64,000 nt of DNA from Pseudomonas oryzicola (GCF_014269185.2 NZ_JABWRZ020000002.1:372001-436000); one strand, 5' to 3'. Counted from the first letter of the stretch, positions 37,381 through 49,182 are shown. The notes: generated by a model not told the origin, from the sequence alone. Program-made: numbers and translations.

Positions 37381-38439
37381 TTACTGTCCCAACTTCAGGC
37401 GAGCGGTTTCGCCACTGGTGAACGGGGCAACATCGACGGCCTGGCCGTTGTAGCTGACCTGGGCGCCCCGGGCAAAGCCCAGGCGTACCGCGAATGGCGG
37501 CTTGCCGGTCAGTTCGAGGTTGTCCCCCTTGCGCTTGATGGCGCTGAACAGCACCTTGCCATTGCCGTCGCTGACCTGGGTCCAGCAATCGGCGCTGAAC
37601 TGGATGGCCACCTTGCCGCTGCCGGCCGGCACTTCGGTGGGCACGGCTGGCGTGGCAGGCTCGGCGGCGGCTACGGTCGCTGCCGGGGCCATCGGCGCAG
37701 CCGCCGGGGCCGGAGCGACCGGTGCTGCCGGCGCAGGCGCGACCATCGGTGCACTGACCGCTGACTGCGCCGGAGCCTGCTGCACGGGCGCCGGGGCGGG
37801 TGCTGCGGCAACGGAGGCCGCGGGGCTTGCCGGGGCCTGTTCGGCGACAGCGGCGGGCTGCCCACTAGCGCCCTGCTCCAGCGGCAGCGGTGCGCTTTCG
37901 GGCTGCTGGCCAACCGAAACGGCCTGGTCTTCAGGCTCATCGAGCGGGTGAATCTGGGTGGTGCCGTCGGCGCTTTCGACTTCGACGTGCTCCAGGGCGA
38001 TCTTCGCCAGGTCCTTGCCACGCAGGCTGCCCTGGTCCTGCCACCAGACGAAGCCGCCACCGACTACGGCCAGCAGCAGCAGCAGGCTGACGCCACGCAG
38101 GATGTTGTGCGACAGGCGCACCGGCTCTTCGATACGGCCCAGCGAGTGCACGTCGCTGCCTTTGGCGTGGGTACCGGTGTAGCGGTCGAAGGCATCTACC
38201 AGGGCGGCCTGGTCCAGGTCCATCAGCTTGGCATAGGCGCGGATGTAGCCACGGGCGAACGTATGCCCGGGCAGCTTGTCGAAGGCGCCGGTTTCCACGT
38301 GGTTCAACGAACTGACAGTGAGGTTGAGCTTGCGGGCCACCTCGGCTTGTGACCAGTCCCGGTTCTCACGGGCCTGACGCAAAAGCTCACCGGGGTTCTG
38401 GCCAGGCGCTACTGCTACTTCGGGTTGCGCGGCTTTCAT
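37381..38439 (-). CDS. rodZ: Cytoskeletal protein RodZ
   Basis: A 352-residue bitopic protein that links MreB to the cell-wall elongation machinery. Residues about 15-85 are a helix-turn-helix (LLRQARENRDWSQAEVARKL, NLTVSSLNHVETGAFDKLPG). A membrane span lies at about 115-133 (LRGVSLLLLLAVVGGGFVWW). A long low-complexity Ala/Pro region (about 190-280) joins to a C-terminal DUF4115 beta domain ending in KLGQ. The start overlaps the pilW stop by 4 bp. Confidence 0.93.
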   Translation of the reverse strand: MKAAQPEVAVAPGQNPGELLRQARENRDWSQAEVARKLNLTVSSLNHVETGAFDKLPGHTFARGYIRAYAKLMDLDQAALVDAFDRYTGTHAKGSDVHSLGRIEEPVRLSHNILRGVSLLLLLAVVGGGFVWWQDQGSLRGKDLAKIALEHVEVESADGTTQIHPLDEPEDQAVSVGQQPESAPLPLEQGASGQPAAVAEQAPASPAASVAAAPAPAPVQQAPAQSAVSAPMVAPAPAAPVAPAPAAAPMAPAATVAAAEPATPAVPTEVPAGSGKVAIQFSADCWTQVSDGNGKVLFSAIKRKGDNLELTGKPPFAVRLGFARGAQVSYNGQAVDVAPFTSGETARLKLGQ

Positions 38440-39197
38440 CGTTGCTCCGACAGGTATTGCTGATATTCCGGCGTACCGGGATAAAGTCGTTGTAATTGCT
38501 GGCCCAACTCGGCCAGTTTGCCCTGCTCGTCGAATACCCTGGCAAGGCGGCTGCCCAGCAGCAGGCTACGGGCATCGTGTTCGCTCAGTTGGCTGAAACG
38601 ATCGTAGTAGTCCCGGGCCGGCACATAATGCCTGTTTTCGTAGGACAACTCAGCCATTTCCAGCAACGCCTTCGGTTGCCGCTGGTTGAGTTGCAAAGCT
38701 TTCAGCAAATAGGCGTGCGCCTGGTCGCGGCGCTCAAGCTTCAGGGCGGTCAGGCCCAGGTTCTCGTAAACGCGTGAACGCTCAGGATACAGGGTATCGG
38801 CGCTGGCCAGGCGAAACATCTGCTCGGCCTCGGCAAATCGCCCCTGAGCATAAAGGAAACTGCCGTAGTTGTTGCGAATTCGCGTGTCGCCAGGACGGGC
38901 CTGCAGCGCCTGGCGGTAGTGGTTTCCAGCCATTTCGGCCTCGCCCTCGGCCTGCAGCACCAGCGCCAGGGCGGCGTGCGCATCGGCGTCGCCCTTGTCC
39001 AAAGCCAAGGCTTTGCCCAATGGTGCCTTGGCCTGCTCGGTCAAGCCTTGTTGCAAATAGCCCAGGCCAAGCTGCACATAAGCCCGTCCCGCCTCTGCCC
39101 TCCCCTGGCGGCTGGCCAGGGGCTCGCCCGCACCGCCCGACACGCAGCCGGCCAGCAGCGAAAGCGCAAGGATCGACAGCGCGGCGCGCAGGCTCAT
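38436..39197 (-). CDS. pilW: Type IV pilus biogenesis TPR lipoprotein PilW/PilF
   Basis: A 253-residue lipoprotein. The lipobox is LLAGCVS, with the Cys at about residue 18, and about six tetratricopeptide repeats follow (AYVQLGLGYLQQGLTEQAKA, ALVLQAEGEAEMAGNHYRQA, NYGSFLYAQGRFAEAEQMFR). It serves as pilotin for the PilQ secretin. ATG 39197 is preferred to a TTG two codons upstream. It lies between rlmN and rodZ, the conserved Pseudomonas order. The gene is called pilF in P. aeruginosa. Confidence 0.9.
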   Translation of the reverse strand: MSLRAALSILALSLLAGCVSGGAGEPLASRQGRAEAGRAYVQLGLGYLQQGLTEQAKAPLGKALALDKGDADAHAALALVLQAEGEAEMAGNHYRQALQARPGDTRIRNNYGSFLYAQGRFAEAEQMFRLASADTLYPERSRVYENLGLTALKLERRDQAHAYLLKALQLNQRQPKALLEMAELSYENRHYVPARDYYDRFSQLSEHDARSLLLGSRLARVFDEQGKLAELGQQLQRLYPGTPEYQQYLSEQR

Positions 39198-39211
39198 GGG
39201 CAAGGTCCCGG

Positions 39212-40357
39212 TCAGTGCTGCGCAGCGCTGTCTTGCAGGTCGGCGTCCGCAGAAAGCTGGCGCACAGCGATATAGCGTTCGCTGCGGCGGGTGCGGTCGT
39301 TGACCTGGCCAACCAGCTGGCCGCAGGCGGCGTCGATGTCATCACCACGGGTAGTACGGGTGGTGACGTTGAAGCCACCGTGATGCAACAGGTCCTGGAA
39401 GCGGCGGATGGCGTTGTTGCTCGGCCGCTCGTAGCCCGAATGCGGGAACGGGTTGAACGGGATCAGGTTGATCTTGCACGGCACGTCGCGCAGCAGCTCG
39501 ATCATTTGTGCAGCGTGCTCGGGCTGGTCGTTGACATCCTTGAGCAGGGTGTACTCGATGGTCAGCACACGCTTGCCACCCAAGGTGGACATATAGCCCA
39601 TGCACGACTCCAGCAGCATCTTCAGCGGGTACTTCTTGTTGATCGGTACCAGCTTGTTGCGCAGTTCGTCGTTCGGCGCGTGCAGCGACAGGGCCAACGA
39701 CACGTCGATGTGCTTGGCCAGCTCATCGATCATCGGCACGACGCCTGATGTCGAGAGTGTGACGCGGCGCTTGGAAATGCCATAGCCCAGATCTTCCATC
39801 ATGATCTTCATGGCGGCGATGACATTGTCGAAATTCAGCAGGGGTTCGCCCATGCCCATCATGACCACGTTGGTGATGGCGCGATCGATCTTGGCCGGGA
39901 CGGTCCCGAAGGATTTGTTGGCAAGCCACACCTGGCCGATCACTTCGGCGGCGGTGAGGTTGCTGTTGAAGCCTTGCTTGCCGGTGGAGCAGAAGCTGCA
40001 GTCCAGGGCACAGCCGGCTTGCGAAGACACGCACAGGGTGCCGCGGTCATCGGTGGGGATATAGACGGTTTCGACGCAGCTGCCGGAAGCAACGCGCACC
40101 ACCCACTTGCGGGTGCCGTCGGCGGAAATGTCTTCACTGACCACTTCCGGGCCCCGAATCTCGGCAACGGCCTCGAGCTTTTCGCGCAAGGCCTTGCCGA
40201 CATTGGTCATGGCGGCGAAATCGTCGACGCCATAGTGGTGAATCCATTTCATGACCTGACCGGCACGAAAACGCTTCTCTCCGATCGATTCGAAGAATTT
40301 TTCCATTTCCTGCAGGGTCAGGCCCAACAGGTTGATCTTGCCAGTCATGTCACTCAT
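39212..40357 (-). CDS. rlmN: Dual-specificity RNA methyltransferase RlmN
   Basis: A 381-residue radical-SAM enzyme that makes 2-methyladenosine in 23S rRNA (A2503) and some tRNAs. The cluster motif CxxxCxxC reads [31 protein letters not shown] and [13 protein letters not shown] are conserved, and the acceptor cysteine lies in the late loop ending DIDAACGQL. The C-terminal extension after this Cys is about 25 residues. The ORF allows upstream starts; ATG 40357 ([12 protein letters not shown]) is preferred, with ATG 40348 as an alternative. Confidence 0.94.
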   Translation of the reverse strand: MSDMTGKINLLGLTLQEMEKFFESIGEKRFRAGQVMKWIHHYGVDDFAAMTNVGKALREKLEAVAEIRGPEVVSEDISADGTRKWVVRVASGSCVETVYIPTDDRGTLCVSSQAGCALDCSFCSTGKQGFNSNLTAAEVIGQVWLANKSFGTVPAKIDRAITNVVMMGMGEPLLNFDNVIAAMKIMMEDLGYGISKRRVTLSTSGVVPMIDELAKHIDVSLALSLHAPNDELRNKLVPINKKYPLKMLLESCMGYMSTLGGKRVLTIEYTLLKDVNDQPEHAAQMIELLRDVPCKINLIPFNPFPHSGYERPSNNAIRRFQDLLHHGGFNVTTRTTRGDDIDAACGQLVGQVNDRTRRSERYIAVRQLSADADLQDSAAQH

Positions 40358-40381
40358 GGAATCACCCAAGACCTGCTTCGC

Positions 40382-40813
40382 TTAGCGAATGCGGTCGCAC
40401 AGCTCGGTAGCGGAGAAGAAGTAAGCGATTTCGCGGGCAGCCGAAGCTTCCGAGTCGGAACCGTGAACGGCGTTCTCGTCGATGGAAACGGCGAAGTCAG
40501 CACGGATGGTGCCGGCAGCAGCTTCTTTCGGGTTGGTGGCGCCCATCAGCTCGCGGTTGGCCAGAACGGCGTTTTCGCCTTCCAGAACCTGAACGATGAC
40601 CGGACCGGAAGTCATGAAGGCAACCAGGTCAGCGAAGAAGCCGCGCTCTTTGTGCTCGGCGTAGAAGCCTTCGGCTTCGGCTTTGGACAGTTGCTTCATT
40701 TTCGAAGCGACGACGCGCAGGCCGGCTTTCTCGAAACGAGTGGTGATCTCGCCGATGACGTTCTTGGCGACAGCGTCAGGCTTGATGATGGAGAAAGTAC
40801 GTTGAACAGCCAT
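40382..40813 (-). CDS. ndk: Nucleoside diphosphate kinase
   Basis: A 143-residue kinase that transfers phosphate among nucleotides. The catalytic His is in NAVHGSDS (about residue 117), and the Kpn-loop and nucleotide contacts ([38 protein letters not shown]) are all present. The length is close to the usual 141-143. A clear terminator lies upstream, between iscX and ndk, so ndk likely has its own promoter. Confidence 0.96.
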   Translation of the reverse strand: MAVQRTFSIIKPDAVAKNVIGEITTRFEKAGLRVVASKMKQLSKAEAEGFYAEHKERGFFADLVAFMTSGPVIVQVLEGENAVLANRELMGATNPKEAAAGTIRADFAVSIDENAVHGSDSEASAAREIAYFFSATELCDRIR

Positions 40814-40845
40814 GGAAAACTCCAGAAAAATGAGTGTTGCGAAAA

Positions 40846-40874
40846 ATTAAACCCGCGAATTATACGCGGGTTCC
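40846..40874 (-). terminator. Terminator after iscX; also contains TATAAT
   Basis: On the minus strand AACCCGCG-TATAATT-CGCGGGTT is an 8-bp stem followed by TAATTTTTC. It ends the isc operon. The loop bears a perfect TATAAT, which might double as the ndk -10 element, although no good -35 is visible. Confidence 0.7.
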
Positions 40875-40902
40875 AGGGGATTGCCTAACCTGCAGGACGC
40901 GT

Positions 40903-41103
40903 TCAGTCGGCTTCTTCGATCCAGGCCGCCTGGATGGCCTCGAGGACTTTCTCACCGCCGCGTGACGGATCGTCGCTGAATTCTGGCAAGGCCAGCACCC
41001 AACGGTGCAGATCGACGAAATTCACATAACGAGGATCGACGTCCGGCTTGCTTTCTGCAAGCTGGATGGCGATCTCAAGTACATCAATCCATTTCAGGCT
41101 CAT
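40903..41103 (-). CDS. iscX: Fe-S assembly protein IscX
   Basis: A 66-residue acidic protein (MSLKWIDVLEIAIQLAESKP..VDLHRWVLALPEFSDD). It binds IscS and iron and modulates cluster assembly. The ATG at 41103 is the family start; the frame extends upstream but only in antisense-like sequence. It is the last gene of the isc operon, 10 bp after fdx. Confidence 0.94.
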   Translation of the reverse strand: MSLKWIDVLEIAIQLAESKPDVDPRYVNFVDLHRWVLALPEFSDDPSRGGEKVLEAIQAAWIEEAD

Positions 41104-41113
41104 GGGGCAAACC

Positions 41114-41455
41114 TCAGTGCGGCGCTTCGGCGGCGTGGTTGAGCGAATACTTGGGAATCTCGATGACCAGGTCCTGGTCAGCGACGACCACCTGGCAGCC
41201 GAGGCGCGATTGAGCCTCCAGGCCCCAGGCCTTGTCCAGCATGTCCTCTTCCAGTTCGTCGGCCTCTTCCAGCGAGTCGAAGCCCTTGCGCACAATGCAG
41301 TGGCACGTGGTGCAGGCCTTGACGCCGCCGCAGGCGCTTTCCATCTCGATGTGATGGTCGTGGGCCAGTTCCAGGATGTTGGTCCCGGGCTCAACCTCCA
41401 CGGTCAGCCCTTCGGGGCAGAATTTCTCGTGCGGCAGGAATGTCACCAGCGGCAT
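41114..41455 (-). CDS. fdx: ISC-type [2Fe-2S] ferredoxin
   Basis: A 113-residue adrenodoxin-like ferredoxin. The cluster cysteines are in CGGVKACTTCHC with a fourth Cys in SRLGCQVV. It supplies electrons for cluster assembly. It follows hscA by 3 bp. Confidence 0.95.
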   Translation of the reverse strand: MPLVTFLPHEKFCPEGLTVEVEPGTNILELAHDHHIEMESACGGVKACTTCHCIVRKGFDSLEEADELEEDMLDKAWGLEAQSRLGCQVVVADQDLVIEIPKYSLNHAAEAPH

Positions 41456-41458
41456 CGG

Positions 41459-43321
<1,863 letters not shown>

Positions 43322-43363
43322 GCTTATCTGAATACCTTAGGTGCCATCACGGGCAGCACCGGG

Positions 43364-43885
43364 TTAGTCGTCGAGGCGCTCTTCCAGTTGGCGCACTTCT
43401 TGGGCGAGCTTGTCGAGGAATTGCATGCGGCGCATCAGGCGCTCGGCCTTGTCGCGCTCGCCCGGCGCGTCCCAGCAGGCGGCAAAGTCCTCGTTCAGCG
43501 TGTCCTGGGCGACCTTCAGGCGCTTCTTGAACACACCGACACCGTCAAGGTCGGCTTCGTCCTGCAGCTCTTCGAGCTCCTCGCGCCACTGCATCTGCTG
43601 CAACAGGAAGTCCGGGTCGTGGACCGTGACTTCCTGGGGCACTTCGTGGCCGCTGATGGCCAGCAGGTAGCGGGCGCGACGCGGCGCACTGCGCAGGGTC
43701 TGGTAGGCGTCGTTGAGGGCTGCGGACTTTTCCAGCGCTACGCGTTGCTCGCGCTCGGAGGCATCGGCAAAGCGGTCGGGATGGACTTCGCGGGCCAACT
43801 CGCGATAGCGAGTGGCCAGCTTATCGAGATCCAGGCGGAAGCTTGGCTGGAGGTCAAACAATGCGAAATGACAAGGAGTACCCAC
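43364..43885 (-). CDS. hscB: Fe-S-specific J-protein HscB
   Basis: A 173-residue co-chaperone. The J domain carries HPD in [11 protein letters not shown] (about residues 31-41), and a C-terminal helical domain binds IscU. The start is taken as GTG 43885 ([16 protein letters not shown]), which follows GAGG by 6 bp; an ORF-extended start at 43924 lacks family similarity. Confidence 0.93.
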   Translation of the reverse strand: MGTPCHFALFDLQPSFRLDLDKLATRYRELAREVHPDRFADASEREQRVALEKSAALNDAYQTLRSAPRRARYLLAISGHEVPQEVTVHDPDFLLQQMQWREELEELQDEADLDGVGVFKKRLKVAQDTLNEDFAACWDAPGERDKAERLMRRMQFLDKLAQEVRQLEERLDD

Positions 43886-43893
43886 AGCCAGCC

Positions 43894-44217
43894 TCAAACG
43901 TTGAAGCTTTCGCCGCAGCCACACTCACCGCGCACGTTGGGGTTGTTGAACTTGAAGCCTTCGTTCAACCCTTCCTTGACGAAGTCCAGTTCGGTGCCGT
44001 CGAGGTAGACCAGGCTCTTGGGATCGATGATCACCTTGACGCCATGGTTCTCGAACACCTGGTCTTCCGCCGCCAGTTCGTCGACGAACTCCAGCACGTA
44101 GGCCAGGCCCGAGCAACCGGTGGTGCGCACGCCCAGGCGAATGCCTTCACCCTTGCCGCGCCCTTCCAGGGAACGCCGCACGTGGTTGGCGGCGGCTTCT
44201 GTCATGCTGATAGCCAT
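43894..44217 (-). CDS. iscA: A-type Fe-S carrier IscA
   Basis: A 107-residue A-type scaffold with the three conserved cysteines: one in TTGCSGLAY (about 35) and two in [10 protein letters not shown] (about 99 and 101). It receives clusters from IscU or HscA/B and passes them to targets such as IspG. It lies 28 bp after iscU. Confidence 0.96.
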   Translation of the reverse strand: MAISMTEAAANHVRRSLEGRGKGEGIRLGVRTTGCSGLAYVLEFVDELAAEDQVFENHGVKVIIDPKSLVYLDGTELDFVKEGLNEGFKFNNPNVRGECGCGESFNV

Positions 44218-44245
44218 CTGGACTCCTTACCTCGCAACAGGCGAC

Positions 44246-44632
44246 TTAGATCAAGCCTTTCTTCTGCTTGTAATCGCGCACCGCTGCCTTGATGGCATCT
44301 TCGGCGAGTACCGAGCAGTGGATCTTGACCGGCGGCAACGCCAGTTCTTCGGCCAGCTGGGTGTTCTTGATGGTTTCGGCTTCGTCCAGGGTCTTGCCTT
44401 TCATCCACTCGGTGGCGAGGGAGCTGGAAGCGATGGCCGAGCCGCAGCCGTAGGTCTTGAACTTGGCGTCTTCGATCACACCCTGTTCGTTGACCTTGAT
44501 CTGCAGGCGCATCACGTCACCGCAGGCCGGGGCGCCGACCATGCCGGTGCCGACGTCCGGGTCTTCGGCATTCATCTTGCCGACGTTGCGCGGGTTTTCG
44601 TAGTGGTCGATGACCTTTTCACTGTATGCCAT
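44246..44632 (-). CDS. iscU: Fe-S scaffold IscU
   Basis: A 128-residue scaffold on which IscS builds [2Fe-2S] clusters. The three ligand cysteines are in GAPACGDVM, TYGCGSAIASSS and KIHCSVLAEDA, and the HscA-binding LPPVK is intact just before the last. The start codon is ATG 44632. It lies 46 bp after iscS. Confidence 0.97.
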   Translation of the reverse strand: MAYSEKVIDHYENPRNVGKMNAEDPDVGTGMVGAPACGDVMRLQIKVNEQGVIEDAKFKTYGCGSAIASSSLATEWMKGKTLDEAETIKNTQLAEELALPPVKIHCSVLAEDAIKAAVRDYKQKKGLI

Positions 44633-44678
44633 GGTGCAATTCCTTCCTCATCAGGGAGCCGCTCTTGCCGGCGACTGC

Positions 44679-45893
44679 TTAGTGGGCGGCCCACTCGATC
44701 TTGGAGATGTCAACGCCGTCTTTGTACATGTCCCACAGCGGCGACAGCTCACGCAGTTTGTTCACCGCCTCGCAGACCTTCTGCGCGGCGTAGTCGACTT
44801 CTTCTTCGGTGGTGAAACGGCCGAAGGAGAAGCGGATCGAGCTGTGCGCCAGCTCGTCGTTGCGGCCCAGGGCGCGCAGTACGTACGACGGTTCGAGCGA
44901 CGCGGAGGTGCACGCCGAACCGGACGATACGGCGATGTCCTTCAGCGACATCAGCAGCGATTCGCCTTCGACGTAGTTGAAGCTCAGGTTCAGGTTGTGC
45001 GGCACGCGGGCGGTCTGGCTGCCGTTGACGTACAGCTCTTCCAGGCCCGAGACCTGCTTGAAGAAACGGTCGCTCAGGTTTTTGATGCGCGCGTTTTCAG
45101 CGGCCATTTCCTGCTTGGCGATGGCGAACGCCTCGCCCATGCCGACGATCTGGTGGGTCGGCAGGGTGCCCGAACGCATGCCGCGCTCATGGCCACCGCC
45201 GTGGATGATGGCTTCCAGGCGCACGCGCGGCTTGCGGCTGACGTACAGCGCGCCGATACCTTTGGGGCCGTAGACCTTGTGCGCCGAGAACGACATCAGG
45301 TCGACCTTCAGCTTCTGCAGGTCGATTTCGACCTTGCCGGCCGACTGCGCGGCATCGACGTGGAACAGCACGCCGCGCGAGCGGGTCAGTTCACCGATGG
45401 CGGCGATGTCGTTGATCGAGCCGACTTCGTTGTTCACGTGCATCAGCGAGACCAGGATGGTGTCGTCACGCAGCGCCGCCTCGACCATGGCCGGGGTGAC
45501 GATGCCGTCTTCGCCCGGCTCCAGGTAGGTGACTTCGAACCCTTCACGCTCCAGCTGGCGAGCAGTGTCCAGCACCGCCTTGTGCTCGATCTTGGAGGTG
45601 ATGATGTGCTTGCCTTTGGTCTGATAGAAGTGCGCGACACCTTTCAGCGCGAGGTTGTCGGACTCGGTGGCACCGCTGGTCCAGACGATTTCACGCGGAT
45701 CGGCATTGATCAGTTCGGCAACCTGACGGCGACCGTTCTCGACCGCTTCCTCGGCCTTCCAGCCGAAGACATGGGAGCGCGAAGCCGGGTTACCGAAGTT
45801 CCCGTCGACCAGCAGGCATTCGGCCATCTTCTGGGCCACGCGTGGGTCGACCGGGGTGGTCGCGGAGTAATCGAGGTAGATCGGCAACTTCAT
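44679..45893 (-). CDS. iscS: Cysteine desulfurase IscS
   Basis: A 404-residue PLP enzyme that draws sulfur from cysteine for Fe-S clusters and tRNA thiolation. The PLP lysine is in [13 protein letters not shown], and the active-site Cys loop is [14 protein letters not shown]. The C-terminus ends in ISKIEWAAH, matching IscS, which binds IscU there. It follows iscR by 46 bp. Confidence 0.97.
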   Translation of the reverse strand: MKLPIYLDYSATTPVDPRVAQKMAECLLVDGNFGNPASRSHVFGWKAEEAVENGRRQVAELINADPREIVWTSGATESDNLALKGVAHFYQTKGKHIITSKIEHKAVLDTARQLEREGFEVTYLEPGEDGIVTPAMVEAALRDDTILVSLMHVNNEVGSINDIAAIGELTRSRGVLFHVDAAQSAGKVEIDLQKLKVDLMSFSAHKVYGPKGIGALYVSRKPRVRLEAIIHGGGHERGMRSGTLPTHQIVGMGEAFAIAKQEMAAENARIKNLSDRFFKQVSGLEELYVNGSQTARVPHNLNLSFNYVEGESLLMSLKDIAVSSGSACTSASLEPSYVLRALGRNDELAHSSIRFSFGRFTTEEEVDYAAQKVCEAVNKLRELSPLWDMYKDGVDISKIEWAAH

Positions 45894-45939
45894 TTGTCTC
45901 TCCTATCAGGCGGTGGCGTCGCTCGTCGTCCCAAGGGGA

Positions 45940-46431
45940 TCAATCGACGGCGGACGTCTCAATCTTGTCCAGCTGGGCGGCCCGGCCTGCGACACGACGC
46001 AGGTCCTGGCGCTGGGCGACTTCCTGCACCTCACGGCGCATGACGAGGTCGGCCAGGCTGATGCCGCTGAGGAATTCATGGATCTGCTGGCTGAGGTCGC
46101 ACCACAGGTGGTGGGTCAGGCAGGTGTCACCGGCATGGCAGTCCCCGAGGCCCTGGCAGCGGGTGGCATCGACCGATTCGTTGACCGCATCGATGACCTG
46201 GGCCACCTGGATGGTTTCCATGCCCCGCGACAGCTGGTAGCCACCGCCTGGACCGCGCACGCTGGAAACCAGGCTGCTGCGGCGCAGCTTGGCGAACAGC
46301 TGCTCCAGATAAGAGAGGGAAATGCCCTGGCGCTCGGAAATGTCGGCCAAAGACACCGGCCCATGCTGCGCGTGCAACGCCAGGTCGAGCATGGCGGTCA
46401 CGGCGTATCGGCCTTTGGTAGTCAGTCGCAT
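45940..46431 (-). CDS. iscR: Fe-S cluster-sensing repressor IscR
   Basis: A 163-residue Rrf2-family regulator. The winged HTH reads [20 protein letters not shown], and the [2Fe-2S] ligands are in [17 protein letters not shown] (Cys 92, 98, 104 and His 107). The frame opens farther upstream, but [14 protein letters not shown] from ATG 46431 is the family start. It heads the iscRSUA-hscBA-fdx-iscX operon and represses it when its cluster is loaded; a matching operator lies just upstream. Confidence 0.96.
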   Translation of the reverse strand: MRLTTKGRYAVTAMLDLALHAQHGPVSLADISERQGISLSYLEQLFAKLRRSSLVSSVRGPGGGYQLSRGMETIQVAQVIDAVNESVDATRCQGLGDCHAGDTCLTHHLWCDLSQQIHEFLSGISLADLVMRREVQEVAQRQDLRRVAGRAAQLDKIETSAVD

Positions 46432-46468
46432 GGCTATTGGGTACCACGGGAGTTTCGGGATGTGTGCG

Positions 46469-46501
46469 AGTATGCGATTCCCGAGCATTTAAGTCAACTA
46501 T
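46469..46501 (-). promoter_or_regulatory. isc operon promoter with type 1 IscR box
   Basis: On the minus strand TTGACT (46492-46497), a 17-bp spacer and CATACT (46469-46474) form the promoter. The 25-bp site starting ATAGTTGACTTAAATGCTCG (46477-46501) matches the known type 1 IscR motif ATASYYGACTRWWW..YAGTCRRSTAT at about 21 of 25 positions and covers the -35 element. This is the textbook arrangement for autorepression. Confidence 0.8.
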
Positions 46502-46610
46502 TAGACCTAGTGCTTTAGTCGGGTTTGCATCAGGGAGGCGGGCGCGATTGTAGCAGACCAGGGGCGTGAGCACACGCCCCGTATGTCACTGCTTGCTGGG
46601 CACGGCGCAA

Positions 46611-47396
46611 TCAATGCGGCTGAGTGTCGCGCCGGGCCACCTGGGCGACATCCTTGAAGTCATCTTCCGGCAGGGCCGGCAGTTCCTTGGCGCAATAGTC
46701 GCTGCCCATCTTGGTCAGGGCGCCGCACATACCTTCAAGCCGCTCGTCGACCGCTTGCAGGTGATCGAGCATCTGGCCGATGGCACGGGCCACCGGATCG
46801 GGCATGTCACCGCTGACACCGTAGGCATCGAAACCGATCTTCTCGGCCATGGCCTTGCGCTTGGCCTCGACTTCAGTGTCTTCGCTCTTGACGATGATTC
46901 GCCCCGGGATACCCACCGCCGTGGCGCCCGCCGGCACCGCCTTGGTCACCACCGCATTGGAGCCGATCTTGGCCCCGGCGCCGACGGTGAACGGGCCCAG
47001 TACCTTGGCCCCCGCCCCTACCACCACGCCGTTTTCCAGGGTAGGGTGGCGCTTGCCCTTGTTCCAGCTGGTGCCGCCCAGGGTCACCCCCTGGTACAGG
47101 GTGACATCATCGCCGATCTCGGCGGTTTCACCGATGACGATGCCCATGCCATGGTCAATGAAGAAGCGCCGGCCGATGGTGGCGCCGGGGTGGATCTCGA
47201 TGCCCGTCAGCCAGCGCCCGAAGTTCGACACCAGGCGGGCCAGCCATTTGAAATCACGCTTCCACAGGGCATGGCCCAGGCGGTGCAGCCAGATGGCGTG
47301 CATGCCGGGGTAGCAGGTCAGCACCTCGAAGGCATTGCGCGCGGCCGGGTCGCGGTGGAATACGCTTTGAATATCTTCACGCAGGCGTTCGAACAT
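46611..47396 (-). CDS. cysE: Serine O-acetyltransferase
   Basis: A 261-residue hexapeptide-repeat acetyltransferase that starts cysteine synthesis. The left-handed helix repeats run from [20 protein letters not shown] through [20 protein letters not shown] to [20 protein letters not shown]; the catalytic His is in DHGMG and the acetyl-CoA site in VGIPGRII. The N-terminal helical region is short, as in Azotobacter/Pseudomonas-type enzymes. Its position next to iscR ties cysteine supply to cluster assembly. Confidence 0.94.
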   Translation of the reverse strand: MFERLREDIQSVFHRDPAARNAFEVLTCYPGMHAIWLHRLGHALWKRDFKWLARLVSNFGRWLTGIEIHPGATIGRRFFIDHGMGIVIGETAEIGDDVTLYQGVTLGGTSWNKGKRHPTLENGVVVGAGAKVLGPFTVGAGAKIGSNAVVTKAVPAGATAVGIPGRIIVKSEDTEVEAKRKAMAEKIGFDAYGVSGDMPDPVARAIGQMLDHLQAVDERLEGMCGALTKMGSDYCAKELPALPEDDFKDVAQVARRDTQPH

Positions 47397-47399
47397 CTG

Positions 47400-48155
47400 T
47401 CAGTCCTTCCGTTTATGCGGCTCGCCCCGGACCACTTTCTGGGTCTCGGTGAGGATGCCACGCAAAATGCTCATTTCCGAACGCTCGACCGCGACCCGTC
47501 CATACAGCCGGCGCAGGCGCGGCATCAAGTGCTTGGGTTTTTCGGGGTCGAGGAAGCCGATACCGACCAGGGTCTTCTCCAGGTGGTCGTAGAACAGCTC
47601 CATTTCGTCCATGGTCGCCAGTTCGCTGGCGTCAACCTTCTCGACCTTGCCCGGTGCTTCACCGGCCGCCAGCCAGGCCATGCGCACCTCGTAGGCGAGC
47701 ACCTGGACAGCCGCAGCCAGGTTCAGCGAGCTGAAGTCGGGGTTGGAGGGAATGTGCACGTGGAAGTGACATCGCTGCAGTTCTTCGTTGGTCAGGCCGG
47801 CGTGCTCGCGCCCGAACACCAGGGCGATCTCCTCGCCACCATTGGCATGCTCCACCGCCTTGGCCCCGCATTCACGCGGCCCGATCAGCGGCCAGGGGAT
47901 GCTCCGCTCGCGGGCGCTGGTGCCCATCACCAGGTTGCAGCCGACCAGTGCCTGCTCCAGGCTGTCTACCACCTGGGCGTTGTCCAGCACATCGTCGGCC
48001 CCCGAGGCTCGGGCGCTTGCATCCACTGCGGGAAATTCTTTCGGCTGCACCAGCACCAGACGCGACAAGCCCATGTTTTTCATGGCACGTGCAGCGCCGC
48101 CGATGTTGCCGGGGTGGCTGGTATTGACCAGAACAACACGAATATTTTGCAGCAA
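47400..48155 (-). CDS. trmJ: tRNA (cytidine/uridine-2'-O-)-methyltransferase TrmJ
   Basis: A SPOUT-class methyltransferase that modifies position 32 of the tRNA anticodon loop. The N-terminus QNIRVVLVNTSHPGNIGGAA, the motif VFGREHAGLTNEELQRC and NPDFSSLNLAAAVQVLAYE mark the family. I take TTG 48155 as the start, giving 251 residues beginning MLQNIRVVL, because homologues begin there; the frame is open to 48251 with no good start. It lies 3 bp before cysE. Confidence 0.88.
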   Translation of the reverse strand: MLQNIRVVLVNTSHPGNIGGAARAMKNMGLSRLVLVQPKEFPAVDASARASGADDVLDNAQVVDSLEQALVGCNLVMGTSARERSIPWPLIGPRECGAKAVEHANGGEEIALVFGREHAGLTNEELQRCHFHVHIPSNPDFSSLNLAAAVQVLAYEVRMAWLAAGEAPGKVEKVDASELATMDEMELFYDHLEKTLVGIGFLDPEKPKHLMPRLRRLYGRVAVERSEMSILRGILTETQKVVRGEPHKRKD

Positions 48156-48261
48156 GGTGTTGTGCTCACAGATGCAGGAATCAGGGCTTTCGATCTTACA
48201 GAACCGACAGACGTAACGCCACGAAAGCAAATGTGACACTTCTGCCGCCAAAGTTTTCTGC

Positions 48262-48267
48262 TAGAAT
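48262..48267 (+). promoter_or_regulatory. Probable suhB -10 element
   Basis: TAGAAT in CTGCTAGAATGATCGG lies about 40 bp before the suhB ATG and is a good -10 hexamer. No strong -35 is visible at the right distance. Confidence 0.4.
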
Positions 48268-48306
48268 GATCGGCTTTCTTCTTTAACATCTCCAGGTGAA
48301 CCGCCC

Positions 48307-49125
48307 ATGCAGCCTATGCTGAATATCGCCCTGCGCGCCGCTCGCAGCGCCAGTGAACTGATTTTCCGCTCCATCGAACGCCTGGATAGCATCAAGGTCG
48401 ATGAGAAAGAGGCCAAGGACTACGTTTCCGAAGTCGATCGCGCCGCCGAGCAGAGCATCGTCAACGCGCTGCGCAAAGCCTACCCGAACCACTCCATCCA
48501 GGGCGAGGAAACCGGCCTGCACGCGGGTAGCGGCGAAGAAGGCAAGGACTACCTGTGGATCATCGACCCGCTGGACGGCACCACCAACTTCCTGCGTGGC
48601 ATCCCGCACTTCGCAGTCAGCATCGCCTGCAAATACCGTGGCCGCCTTGAGCACGCCGTGATCGTCGACCCGGTTCGCCAGGAAGAGTTCACCGCCAGCC
48701 GTGGCCGTGGCGCCCAGCTCAATGGCCGCCGCCTGCGCGTCAGCTCGCGCAGCAGCCTGGAAGGCGCCCTGCTGGGCACCGGCTTCCCGTTCCGTGACAG
48801 CCAGATGGCCGAACTGGACAACTACCTGGGCATGTTCCGCGCCCTGACCGGCCAGACCGCCGGCATCCGCCGCGCCGGCTCCGCCAGCCTGGACCTGGCC
48901 TATGTGGCCGCCGGCCGTTTCGACGCATTCTGGGAGTCGGGCCTGTCCGAGTGGGACATGGCGGCTGGCGTACTGCTGATCCAGGAAGCGGGCGGCCTGG
49001 TCAGCGACTTCAACGGTGGCCATGACTTCCTCGAGAAAGGCCATATCGTTGCTGGCAACATCAAGTGCTTCAAGGCGGTGCTGACCGCCATCCAGCCGCA
49101 CCTGCCAGAAAGCATGAAGCGCTAA
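48307..49125 (+). CDS. suhB: Inositol-1-monophosphatase family protein SuhB
   Basis: A 272-residue magnesium-dependent phosphatase fold. The metal motifs are GEETG (Glu at about 67), WIIDPLDGTTNFLRG (about 82-96) and WESGLSEWDMAAGVLL (about 210-225). In E. coli SuhB joins the rRNA antitermination complex as well as having phosphatase activity. It is divergent from trmJ and ends at a strong terminator. Confidence 0.95.
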   Translation: MQPMLNIALRAARSASELIFRSIERLDSIKVDEKEAKDYVSEVDRAAEQSIVNALRKAYPNHSIQGEETGLHAGSGEEGKDYLWIIDPLDGTTNFLRGIPHFAVSIACKYRGRLEHAVIVDPVRQEEFTASRGRGAQLNGRRLRVSSRSSLEGALLGTGFPFRDSQMAELDNYLGMFRALTGQTAGIRRAGSASLDLAYVAAGRFDAFWESGLSEWDMAAGVLLIQEAGGLVSDFNGGHDFLEKGHIVAGNIKCFKAVLTAIQPHLPESMKR

Positions 49126-49140
49126 GCGCGGATTGCAGGT

Positions 49141-49182
49141 AAAAAAAAAGCACCCCTTGGAGACCCTTGGGGTGCTTTTTTT
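49141..49182. terminator. Bidirectional terminator after suhB
   Basis: A run of A, then AAGCACCCC..GGGGTGCTT, then TTTTTT. The stem is flanked by A-tract and T-tract, so it can end suhB and the facing glycine-zipper gene. Confidence 0.92.
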
